Assembly: GCA_002723415.1 (NCBI GenBank)
Contig: PBOA01000033.1
Span: 18,576-82,575, forward strand
From: Chloroflexota bacterium
GTDB taxonomy: Bacteria; Chloroflexota; Dehalococcoidia; Lucifugimonadales; GCA-002723415
Length of the DNA: 64,000 nucleotides
Direction of reading: 5' to 3'
Position numbers and translations under genes: made by a program. The notes under the pieces were generated by a model. The model was not told where the DNA came from, made no database searches, and saw nothing but the letters and a program-made list of their open reading frames with translations. Below are positions 1 to 8,945 of this stretch, one piece after another (within the stretch, counting starts at the first letter, position 1; the number at the start of each line of letters is the position of its first letter).

Positions 1-2
1 AA

Positions 3-650
3 TCAATTTCAATTTGGACAAAACCTGAAGAGAAATACAATAATAATAACTATATATATTTTTTAGATGGAGAAGCATTTGACTGGTTAGTTTTAGCTGA
101 AAGGTTATGCTATGAAATTAATAGTTTTAATTTATACAAAAAAGAAATAGAAAAATTCATCACCTATGGAGAGCTACCCGAAGCAATACCACTCTCTATT
201 TTTAAAAATTCAATTGGTCTTAGTAAGTATAGAGGTTATTTAAATTATTTTTATGGAATTACAATAGAAGAATCACTATTAATATCAGTTGAAAATGAAA
301 TACAAAAACGCAATTTGAGTAATGGTAAACAGTTCAATCAAGATTATACAGAACTAGCATTTGAAAGTATTTATTTATCAAGCCAAACAGCATTATTAGG
401 TTGTTTTTTTGAAGAACAAAAAATAAAACCTAAAAAACATCTATCTATAACTGAAAGTAAATTATTCACATATTGGTTATTCAAATATAGACATAAATCT
501 TCAGATAAGTCTAGATCTGCAAGTTATACAAAAAAAGGAATAACCCAATTTTATAAAATTCAAAACTCCTCTAAAATAAATAATACTTCTGCAAAATTAT
601 TAAACAAAAAATCTGCGTTAGATACTTTTAATTTCTATGATAATAATTAG
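3..650 (+). CDS. hypothetical protein, 5' truncated by window edge
   Basis: The frame of ORF 315..650 is open back to base 3 (SISIWTKPEEKYNNNNYIYFLDGEAFDWLVLAERLCYEIN...), so the track ORF is the C-terminal part of a longer protein; no family recognised. Confidence 0.7.
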   Translation, partial: SISIWTKPEEKYNNNNYIYFLDGEAFDWLVLAERLCYEINSFNLYKKEIEKFITYGELPEAIPLSIFKNSIGLSKYRGYLNYFYGITIEESLLISVENEIQKRNLSNGKQFNQDYTELAFESIYLSSQTALLGCFFEEQKIKPKKHLSITESKLFTYWLFKYRHKSSDKSRSASYTKKGITQFYKIQNSSKINNTSAKLLNKKSALDTFNFYDNN

Positions 651-3349
651 CTATTAATTGTTTTACTAAGTAAATCCTCAATCCTGTTTTTACGCTCAAT
701 AATGGAATTTAATCTTTCCATCTCTTTATCAATTATATCTTGAGGTGCATTAGATAAAAACCTATTATCATTAAGTCTTTTTGACAAACCATCTTCTCTA
801 GAAATTAGTTCTTGTTTTTCAAATTCTAATCTTTTAATTTCGATATTTATATCTACCTCGTTAGGTAATACAATATTTAAAACACAATTAGATAAAACTA
901 CAGAAACAGTTTTTTCTTTAGAAACACTAGCAAATTCTTCATAATTCATAAATGACCTGATTTTGCTCATATGAATTATTGTTTCTTTTTCTTTAATAAT
1001 ATTTTCATTGAATTTATCTGATTTAAAATAAACATCTAAATTATTAATATTTTGAATACGAAAATCGACTTTTATGTTTCTTATAGCTCTAATTATTTCA
1101 ATTACTATCATAATGTTTTTTACAGAATCATTATCTATTAATTTATTATCTGTTTCTGAAAAAATGGGATATGAACTGGTTATTAAAGCTTGATGTTTTT
1201 GTGAATCAATTGATTTCATCAGTAATTGCCATATTTTTTCTGTTATAAAAGGCATAAAAGGATGCAATAATCGTAGAACACCATGCAGAATATATACTAA
1301 AGAGAGGACAGCATCTTTTTCTCCTGGGTTTCTAAGTCGAATTTTAATCATCTCAAGGTACCAATCACAAAATTCAGTCCAGAAAAAATCATAAATTGAC
1401 TTCTGAGCTTCACTAAACTGGTAACTGGAGAAAAATCTATCAACTTCTTTAATAGTCTCTAAATATCTAGTTATTATCCATCTATCATGCGTATTAGAAG
1501 GGTTAATAGAGTGAAAATCATAATTCAAATCATATTTATTTACATTGCTTATGACAAATCTGGAGGCATTCCAGAGTTTATTTGCAAAATTACGAGCAGA
1601 TTCCATTTTTTGCTCATTTAGCCTCATATCATTCCCAGGCGAAGTACCAGTAGTTAATGCAAAACGTAAAGCATCAGCACCATAAGTATCTATTAAATCT
1701 AAGGGATCCATAACATTCCCTTTAGATTTACTCATTTTAATTCCATCAGGATCTCGGACTAATCCATGTAGATATATATCCTGAAAAGGAATTTCTCCTG
1801 TATTTTCAATACCTAGCATTATCATTCTAGCAACCCAAAAGAATAAAATATCATGGCCTGTTTCCATTACTGAAGAAGGATAAAAATAATCTAAATCCTC
1901 AGTATTTTCTGGCCAGCCCAAAGTCGAGTGTGTCCACAACCCAGAACTAAACCATGTATCTAAAACATCTGGATCTTGATATAAATTATTTGAATAACAT
2001 TTATTACAATTTTCTATATCTTCTATTTGAACAATAGTTGAATTACAATCATTACAATTCCATACAGGGATTCTATGCCCCCACCATAGCTGTCTACTAA
2101 TACACCAATCTCTAATATTATCCATCCAATTAAAATATATCTTTGAAAACCTATCCGGAATTATTTTTATTGAACCATTAGTTATTACTTCTCTAGCTTT
2201 TTTTGCTAAAGGCTCAACTTTAACATACCATTGTTTACTAATAATAGGTTCTACAACTTCATCACATCTATCACAATGCCCAACAGAATGATTAATATCT
2301 TCAATCTTTAGCAAGTTTCCTAATTTTTCTAATTCTTTTACAATTTCATTTCTTGAATCTTTTATTGATAAACCAGCAAAATCGCCTGCATTATCATTAA
2401 GTTTTCCATTTGCATCAAACAAATTTATAAATTCAAGTTTATGTTTTTCTCCAAGAATAAAATCATTTGGATCATGCCCTGGAGTAACTTTTAATGCTCC
2501 TGTCCCATATTCAATATCGACTATAGAATCTTTAATAATGTTCAACCTTCTACCCACTATAGGTAAAATCACACTTTTACCAATATATTTTTTATATCTT
2601 TCGTCTTTAGAATTAACTGCGACTGCAGTATCTCCTAGCATAGTTTCAGGGCGAGTTGTTGCAATAACTATATGTGAATCAGAATTCTCAATATCATATT
2701 TAATATAATATAAATTGCCTTTTTCATCTTTATATTTAACTTCCAGATCAGATAAGGCAGTAAGACAACGAGGACACCAGTTGGTAATTGAATCTTTTCT
2801 ATAAATCAGACCTTTATTATATAGATTTACAAAAGTATTTCGAACTGCTTTAGAGGGTACGGAATCTAATGTAAAACTTTTCCTACTCCAGTCACATGAA
2901 GCACCTAAACGTTTAAATTGATCATAAATTCTATCTCCATAAAGTTCAACCCATTCCCACACTTTATTTATAAAAAGTTCTCTACCTAGATCATGCCTAG
3001 TGATACCTTGAGATGCTAATGATTTTTCCACTACAACTTGAGTAGCTATACCAGCATGGTCAGATCCTGGCAAAAACAATGTAGGATCCCCTTTCATCCT
3101 ATGCCATCTTACCATTAAATCTTCAAGCGCTACAGTTAATGCATGACCAATATGTAGCTCACCTGTTACATTCGGAGGTGGCATAATAATTACAAAAGGT
3201 TTTCTAGTTTTATCAATTTCAGGAGTAAAATATCCTGAATTCATCCAATATTCATAAATATTTAATTCAACTAATTTTGAATCGTAAACCTTATCCATAA
3301 TAAACTCAGGATTTAATTCGTTACTTGTCATATATTTATCTAACCTCAC
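647..3349 (-). CDS. valS: valyl-tRNA synthetase
   Basis: PPPNVTGELHIGHAL, KMSKSKGNV, WCISRQLWWGHRIPVW, C-terminal coiled coil; 900 aa. Confidence 0.98.
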   Translation of the reverse strand: MRLDKYMTSNELNPEFIMDKVYDSKLVELNIYEYWMNSGYFTPEIDKTRKPFVIIMPPPNVTGELHIGHALTVALEDLMVRWHRMKGDPTLFLPGSDHAGIATQVVVEKSLASQGITRHDLGRELFINKVWEWVELYGDRIYDQFKRLGASCDWSRKSFTLDSVPSKAVRNTFVNLYNKGLIYRKDSITNWCPRCLTALSDLEVKYKDEKGNLYYIKYDIENSDSHIVIATTRPETMLGDTAVAVNSKDERYKKYIGKSVILPIVGRRLNIIKDSIVDIEYGTGALKVTPGHDPNDFILGEKHKLEFINLFDANGKLNDNAGDFAGLSIKDSRNEIVKELEKLGNLLKIEDINHSVGHCDRCDEVVEPIISKQWYVKVEPLAKKAREVITNGSIKIIPDRFSKIYFNWMDNIRDWCISRQLWWGHRIPVWNCNDCNSTIVQIEDIENCNKCYSNNLYQDPDVLDTWFSSGLWTHSTLGWPENTEDLDYFYPSSVMETGHDILFFWVARMIMLGIENTGEIPFQDIYLHGLVRDPDGIKMSKSKGNVMDPLDLIDTYGADALRFALTTGTSPGNDMRLNEQKMESARNFANKLWNASRFVISNVNKYDLNYDFHSINPSNTHDRWIITRYLETIKEVDRFFSSYQFSEAQKSIYDFFWTEFCDWYLEMIKIRLRNPGEKDAVLSLVYILHGVLRLLHPFMPFITEKIWQLLMKSIDSQKHQALITSSYPIFSETDNKLIDNDSVKNIMIVIEIIRAIRNIKVDFRIQNINNLDVYFKSDKFNENIIKEKETIIHMSKIRSFMNYEEFASVSKEKTVSVVLSNCVLNIVLPNEVDINIEIKRLEFEKQELISREDGLSKRLNDNRFLSNAPQDIIDKEMERLNSIIERKNRIEDLLSKTINS

Positions 3350-3493
3350 TAATTTATATACTATCAGAAAGATAACAAATAATTGAATATAATACTTACC
3401 TTATTATTAATACATATCTTTAATAAATCTCATTATACAAGTATAATTTACTCAACAAATACTTAATAACATAATCATATAGAAGGTTTCCTT

Positions 3494-5680
3494 ATGGATC
3501 TAATTAATATAGCCAACATAAAAGTATCGCCCAATCTTTACAAATTAATTAATGAAAAAATAATCCCTGGTACTAATGTGACAAAAGAAAAGTTTTGGAA
3601 TGAATTTAGTTCAATTATTGAAGATTTAAGTGAAAAAAACGCAACATTATTAGAAGAAAGAAATATCATACAAAAATCTATAGATAAATGGCATGAAAAT
3701 AACAAAAATAAAAAATTTGATGTACTCAAATATAAAAATTTTTTAGAAGAAATTGAATATATTAACAAACCTTCTCCTGATTTCAAAATAGGCACAAAAC
3801 AAATTGACAAAGAAATATCTATGATTGCTGGCCCCCAACTAGTGGTCCCAGTAGATAATGCAAGATTTGCAATTAATGCAGCTAATGCAAGATGGTGGAG
3901 TTTATACGACTCTCTTTACGGCACTAATGCTATATCTGAGGAATTTGGAGCTGAAAAAACTCCAAAATATAATACACATAGAGGTGCTAAAGTAGTTTCT
4001 TATTCAAATATATTTTTAGATAAAATCTTTACCTTGGAAAATTCAAGCTATTCAAACATTAGCAGTTTTCAGGTAATTGAAAATGAAAAAACACATACAT
4101 TAATCGCTGTATTAACTGATAATTCTAAAACACAATTAATTGACCAATCAAAATTTGTAGGTTATTTAAAAAACCCAGACCAAGAATTAACTTCAATTCT
4201 ACTTAAAAATAATGAATTGCATGTTGAAATTCAATTAGACAGAGAACATTCTATAGGCAAATTACATTCTGCAGGAATTAAAGATGTTTTAATTGAATCT
4301 GCGGTTACTACAATACAAGACTTTGAAGATGCAGTATCTGCAGTAGATGAAGAAGATAAAATTAGAACTTACCTAAATTGGACTGAATTAATGAAAGGAA
4401 CAATAAAAGCAAGTTTAACAAAAGATGGTTCTGAATTAATCAGAACATTAAATAACGACAAAATTTTTATATCTCCAGAAGGTAAAAATAATCAATACAT
4501 ACTTCCAGGTAGAAGTCTTATGCTGGCTAGGAACGTGGGAATGCACATGTATACTGATATTATTTTAACTAAGGATAACAAAAACATTCCTGAAGGGTTC
4601 TTAGATATCATGGTTACTGCTTTAGCAGCAATCCATGATATAAATGGCAACTCAAAATATTGTAATAGCCCTAAAAAAAGTATCTATATAGTTAAACCAA
4701 AAATGCATGGACCAAAAGAAGTTGCTGCAACAATTGAATTATTTGAAAGAGTCGAAAAAGCATTAAACTTAAAAGAAAACACAATTAAAATAGGCATAAT
4801 GGATGAAGAAAGACGTACTTCAGTAAACCTACAACAATGCATATATGAAGCAAGAAATAGAATAATATTTATAAACACAGGTTTCTTAGATAGAACTGGC
4901 GACGAAATCCATACAAGTATGCAAGCCGGTCCAATTTTACCAAAATCCGAAATCAAGAACGAACCTTGGATACAAGCTTATGAAGACCAAAATGTAAATA
5001 TAGCAATAAAAAGTGGCTTTATTAATAAAGCTCAAATCGGTAAGGGAATGTGGGCTATGCCAGATGATATGAACGATATGCTTAATACGAAAATAGGCCA
5101 TCCTAAATCTGGAGCTAATACTGCTTGGGTACCTTCACCTACTGCAGCAGCATTACATGCACTTCATTACCACACGATAAATGTAAAAACTATTCAAGAT
5201 CAATTATTAAATAGAGAACCAATAAATATATTAACTTTATTAACACCTCCTTTAATACAAGAAAAAAAATTAACAGAATCTCAAATTCAAAAAGAATTAG
5301 AAAATAATGCTCAAAGTATTCTAGGATATGTAGTTAGGTGGATAGGCCAAGGTATAGGTTGCTCCAAAGTATTAGATATTAACAATATTGCATTAATGGA
5401 AGATAGAGCTACTTTAAGAATTTCAAGTCAACATATGGCTAACTGGATTCATCATAAAATTACTAATAGAGAAGATGTAATATCAATATTCAAAAGAATG
5501 GCAAAAGTTGTAGATAAACAAAACAAAAATGATAACAATTATACACCTATGTCCGATAATTATGAAGAAAGTATTGAGTTCAAAGCAGCCATTGAATTAG
5601 TATTTAATGGAGTTGACACACCTAACGGGTACACAGAAGACATTTTGCATAATTACAGAAGAAAAATTAAGAATTTTTAG
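3494..5680 (+). CDS. glcB: malate synthase G
   Basis: 728 aa; FINTGFLDRTGDEIHTSMQAGP, GKGMWAMPDDM, KIGHPKSGANTAWVPSPTAA; MSG-type length. Confidence 0.95.
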   Translation: MDLINIANIKVSPNLYKLINEKIIPGTNVTKEKFWNEFSSIIEDLSEKNATLLEERNIIQKSIDKWHENNKNKKFDVLKYKNFLEEIEYINKPSPDFKIGTKQIDKEISMIAGPQLVVPVDNARFAINAANARWWSLYDSLYGTNAISEEFGAEKTPKYNTHRGAKVVSYSNIFLDKIFTLENSSYSNISSFQVIENEKTHTLIAVLTDNSKTQLIDQSKFVGYLKNPDQELTSILLKNNELHVEIQLDREHSIGKLHSAGIKDVLIESAVTTIQDFEDAVSAVDEEDKIRTYLNWTELMKGTIKASLTKDGSELIRTLNNDKIFISPEGKNNQYILPGRSLMLARNVGMHMYTDIILTKDNKNIPEGFLDIMVTALAAIHDINGNSKYCNSPKKSIYIVKPKMHGPKEVAATIELFERVEKALNLKENTIKIGIMDEERRTSVNLQQCIYEARNRIIFINTGFLDRTGDEIHTSMQAGPILPKSEIKNEPWIQAYEDQNVNIAIKSGFINKAQIGKGMWAMPDDMNDMLNTKIGHPKSGANTAWVPSPTAAALHALHYHTINVKTIQDQLLNREPINILTLLTPPLIQEKKLTESQIQKELENNAQSILGYVVRWIGQGIGCSKVLDINNIALMEDRATLRISSQHMANWIHHKITNREDVISIFKRMAKVVDKQNKNDNNYTPMSDNYEESIEFKAAIELVFNGVDTPNGYTEDILHNYRRKIKNF

Positions 5681-6041
5681 ATTCATATAAACTGACTGCA
5701 ACATAAGAAATTTCACTTCCCTCAATAGGGGGGTTCATTTTTCTCACTTCAACAAATATTGATTTAATTTTAGGAATTAATAATAATTCTGAAATAATTT
5801 TATCTGCTATTGTTTCTAACAAATTATAACTGTAACTTAGAACTATATCTTTAACTATATTATAAATATGCTCATAATCAATTGTATCTTTAATTAGGTC
5901 AGATTCAAATACTTTATCTAAAACACATTCCATTTCTAAATTTATAGAAAAATACTGCCCCTCAATTTTTTCGTTTTCATAAACTCCATGATGAGCAAAA
6001 AATCTAATATCTTTCAACATGATTTTTACTAGTTTACTCAA
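5667..6041 (-). CDS. folB: dihydroneopterin aldolase family
   Basis: IMLKDIRFFAHHGVYENEKIEGQYFSINLEME, typical FolB length. Confidence 0.9.
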   Translation of the reverse strand: MSKLVKIMLKDIRFFAHHGVYENEKIEGQYFSINLEMECVLDKVFESDLIKDTIDYEHIYNIVKDIVLSYSYNLLETIADKIISELLLIPKIKSIFVEVRKMNPPIEGSEISYVAVSLYESKNS

Positions 6042-6043
6042 GA

Positions 6044-6910
6044 TTATTTCCCTTCAAATATTTTTAAATTTTCCAAAACCTTTTTTGCTCTTTCAACTAC
6101 AGGAATATCAATCATTTGACCTTTAAATGACGTAGACCCATGACCATTTTTTTCAGCATCTTTAAAAGTTTCAATAACATGTTTTGCATTTTCAATTTCT
6201 TCTTCAGATGGGTAAAATTCTTTGTCTATTATTTCAACTTGAGATGGATGAATAGCAAATTTACCTGAATAACCTAATCGTTTAACAATATGTATATCTT
6301 TCCTTAAACCTTCAGAATCCTTGAAATTTGTATAAGGTGTATCAAGTGCTTCTATTCCAGCAGCTTTGGCAGCAATAACTATTAATTTACGAGGATAATC
6401 AATTTCGAACCCATCAATAGATCTCTTTACTCCAATGTCATTAGTAAAATCTTCAGCTCCAAATGCAACAGCTTTTATTCGCAAAGAACTCCTACATATT
6501 TCAAAGGCATTAAAAACTCCTAAAGCAGTTTCAATCCAGGGTATAATTTTTATACTAGATTGCTTGATTTTCTTCAAGGCTTCATATTTATCTAATATAT
6601 TTGAAACATTTTTAATATCTTCAACAGTATTAATTTTCCCAACAGATATACCATATATTTTGTGATTTAATACAGCTCTAACATCTTCTTCAAAAAAACC
6701 CGAATTTAATGAGTTCACTCTAGGTATAACTATGTTATTTTTAATAGTCATATTTGGCAAAAATCCTTCTATAATATTTCTAGCCTCATCTTTTCTATTA
6801 ATAGGAACAGAATCTTCCATATCTGGAATATAAACATCTGGCGAAATAGTTAATGATTTTTCTAACATGTTGATTCTATTACCTGGAATAAACATTAAAC
6901 TTCTAAACAT
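6044..6910 (-). CDS. HpcH/HpaI aldolase / citrate lyase beta-like (CitE-like) CoA ester lyase
   Basis: MFRSLMFIPGNRINMLEKS, PDMEDSVP, GAEDFTNDIG, GYSGKFAIHPSQV. Confidence 0.9.
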   Translation of the reverse strand: MFRSLMFIPGNRINMLEKSLTISPDVYIPDMEDSVPINRKDEARNIIEGFLPNMTIKNNIVIPRVNSLNSGFFEEDVRAVLNHKIYGISVGKINTVEDIKNVSNILDKYEALKKIKQSSIKIIPWIETALGVFNAFEICRSSLRIKAVAFGAEDFTNDIGVKRSIDGFEIDYPRKLIVIAAKAAGIEALDTPYTNFKDSEGLRKDIHIVKRLGYSGKFAIHPSQVEIIDKEFYPSEEEIENAKHVIETFKDAEKNGHGSTSFKGQMIDIPVVERAKKVLENLKIFEGK

Positions 6911-6998
6911 ATATCTCCTTTGTCCTAAAATGGTATAGTAAGATCATATAACTTTAATTTAAACCAATTATAAGTTTAAATCAAACTACAAATAAATT

Positions 6999-7793
6999 AT
7001 GCATAAAAAAATTAATAATCAATCAAACAAAATACCTTACCTAGAAATTATAGGTATTACAGGTATCCCTGAAATAAAATTTAATGATAATTTAGCAGAA
7101 ATCATCATATCCAAATCACAAAAACAAGGAACCCCTATAATAGCAAAAGACATTATTATAATAACTCAAAAAATTGTTTCTAAATCAGAAGGTCAAATAA
7201 TAAATTTAAACAGTATTAAACCTTCTAAATATTCAATAAATCTAGCATCTAAAATAAATAAAGACCCAAGACTTGTTGAATTAATAATATCTGAAAGTAA
7301 ATCAATTATTCGTATTGACACAAAGAGAAGTATACTAATAACAGAAACTAAACAAGGCTTCATATGTGCTAATGCTGGTATAGATAATTCAAATATTCCA
7401 GGAAATAATAATGTATCATTGTTGCCCAAAAACCCAGATGAATCCGCAAAAAACATATGTTCAAATATTGCTAATTTATTAAATCATATACCTATATCTG
7501 TAATCATTACTGATACTTTTGGAAGGGCTTGGAGAAAAGGACAAGTAAATTTTGCAATCGGAACATCAAATATAGAACCTCTATTCGATTATACTAATCA
7601 ACAAGATTCTCAAGGTAAAGTACTTAAAAATACTAATATTTGTACAGTTGATGAATTAGCATCCGCTGCAGAATTAGTTAATTTTAAATTAGATAAAATA
7701 CCAGTTTCTATAATTAGAAATTATCCTTATTCAGTATCTCGCTTAGGCGCCCAAGAAATAATCAGACCAAAAAATGAAGACTTGTTTAGGTAA
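6999..7793 (+). CDS. cofE: coenzyme F420-0:L-glutamate ligase
   Basis: CANAGIDNSNIPG, ITDTFGRAWRKGQVNFAIG, CofE-family motifs. Confidence 0.9.
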   Translation: MHKKINNQSNKIPYLEIIGITGIPEIKFNDNLAEIIISKSQKQGTPIIAKDIIIITQKIVSKSEGQIINLNSIKPSKYSINLASKINKDPRLVELIISESKSIIRIDTKRSILITETKQGFICANAGIDNSNIPGNNNVSLLPKNPDESAKNICSNIANLLNHIPISVIITDTFGRAWRKGQVNFAIGTSNIEPLFDYTNQQDSQGKVLKNTNICTVDELASAAELVNFKLDKIPVSIIRNYPYSVSRLGAQEIIRPKNEDLFR

Positions 7794-7818
7794 AATTCTT
7801 TTCAATATAACTAATTAG

Positions 7819-8922
7819 TTATTGAATTAAAAAATCGCTAATCAAATCCCCCATTTTCGTAGTTGATATAGGTTTTTCTCCTTTTAAAACTATATCTTTA
7901 GTCCTATAACCTAAAGACAGTATAGTCTCTATAGTTTTATAAATTTCTTGAGATTCTTTTTGTAATCCAAAAGAATAATTTAACATTAATGCAACACTTA
8001 AAATCATCCCTATAGGGTTAGCAATACCCTTACCTGCTATATCAGGAGCAGTGCCATGAATCGGCTCATATAATGAAGTTTTTATTTTTTTTGATTTATT
8101 ATCAGTATTTAAAAATGATAAACTAGCAGATGGTATCATACCCATAGAGCCAGACAAGACTGAAGCTTCGTCAGTCAATATATCTCCAAAAGTATTTTCA
8201 GAAACAATAACATCAAATTTAGAAGGGTTTTGAATTAACTGCATAGACGCATTATCTACAAGAATATGCTCTAATTCTACACCGGGATAATCTTTAGATA
8301 TTTCTGAAGCAATTTGCCTCCATAATCGACCTGTTTCTAAAACATTTGCTTTATCTATAGATGCTAGCTTTTTATCTCTTGTTAATGCAAGTTCAAATCC
8401 AATTTTCAAAATTCTTTTTATTTCATATTCTGAATAAATTAATGTATCTACTGCATTACGCTCTTCAGATGTAATCCAACGTTTTTTTGGTGATCCAAAA
8501 TAAAGACCTCCAGTCAATTCTCTAACAACTATTATATCAACTCCATTTAATAATTCTGATTTAATAGGACTTGTATCTATTAAAGATTTAAAAACTTTAA
8601 TCGGTCTTAAATTTGCAAATAAATCTAATGATTTACGTAAAAATAAAATCCCATCTTCAGGTCTTGATTTTGCTTCGGGATCATCCCATTTTGGACCTCC
8701 AACAGCACCAAAAAGAATAGCATCAGAATTATCTATTGTTGTAAGTGTTTCTTCAGGTATAGGATTTGAGTATTTGTCAATTGCGCCCCCTCCTATATCA
8801 CCATAAATTAAATGAAAAGAATGTCCAAATTTTTTTCCAATTACTTTTAAGACTTTTACTGCTTCAGAAATTACTTCTGGACCAATTCCATCCCCCGGCA
8901 ATATTGCAATCTTAAAATCCAT
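7819..8922 (-). CDS. leuB: 3-isopropylmalate dehydrogenase
   Basis: ILPGDGIGPEV, GAVGGPKWD, VRELTGGLYFG, EPIHGTAPDIAGKGIANP. Confidence 0.95.
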   Translation of the reverse strand: MDFKIAILPGDGIGPEVISEAVKVLKVIGKKFGHSFHLIYGDIGGGAIDKYSNPIPEETLTTIDNSDAILFGAVGGPKWDDPEAKSRPEDGILFLRKSLDLFANLRPIKVFKSLIDTSPIKSELLNGVDIIVVRELTGGLYFGSPKKRWITSEERNAVDTLIYSEYEIKRILKIGFELALTRDKKLASIDKANVLETGRLWRQIASEISKDYPGVELEHILVDNASMQLIQNPSKFDVIVSENTFGDILTDEASVLSGSMGMIPSASLSFLNTDNKSKKIKTSLYEPIHGTAPDIAGKGIANPIGMILSVALMLNYSFGLQKESQEIYKTIETILSLGYRTKDIVLKGEKPISTTKMGDLISDFLIQ

Positions 8923-8945
8923 TTAAACCCTCCATTTAAACCATA

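Noticed and set aside
3350-3493. Possible T-box or leader upstream of valS/glcB divergent genes
   Set aside because: No T-box core, terminator or stable GC stem could be identified by eye
3538-3810. Minus-strand ORF inside glcB
   Set aside because: Antisense of a strongly supported CDS; low-complexity composition expected from AT-rich antisense frames
4684-4956. Minus-strand ORF inside glcB
   Set aside because: Antisense to conserved MSG sequence, no protein-like motifs
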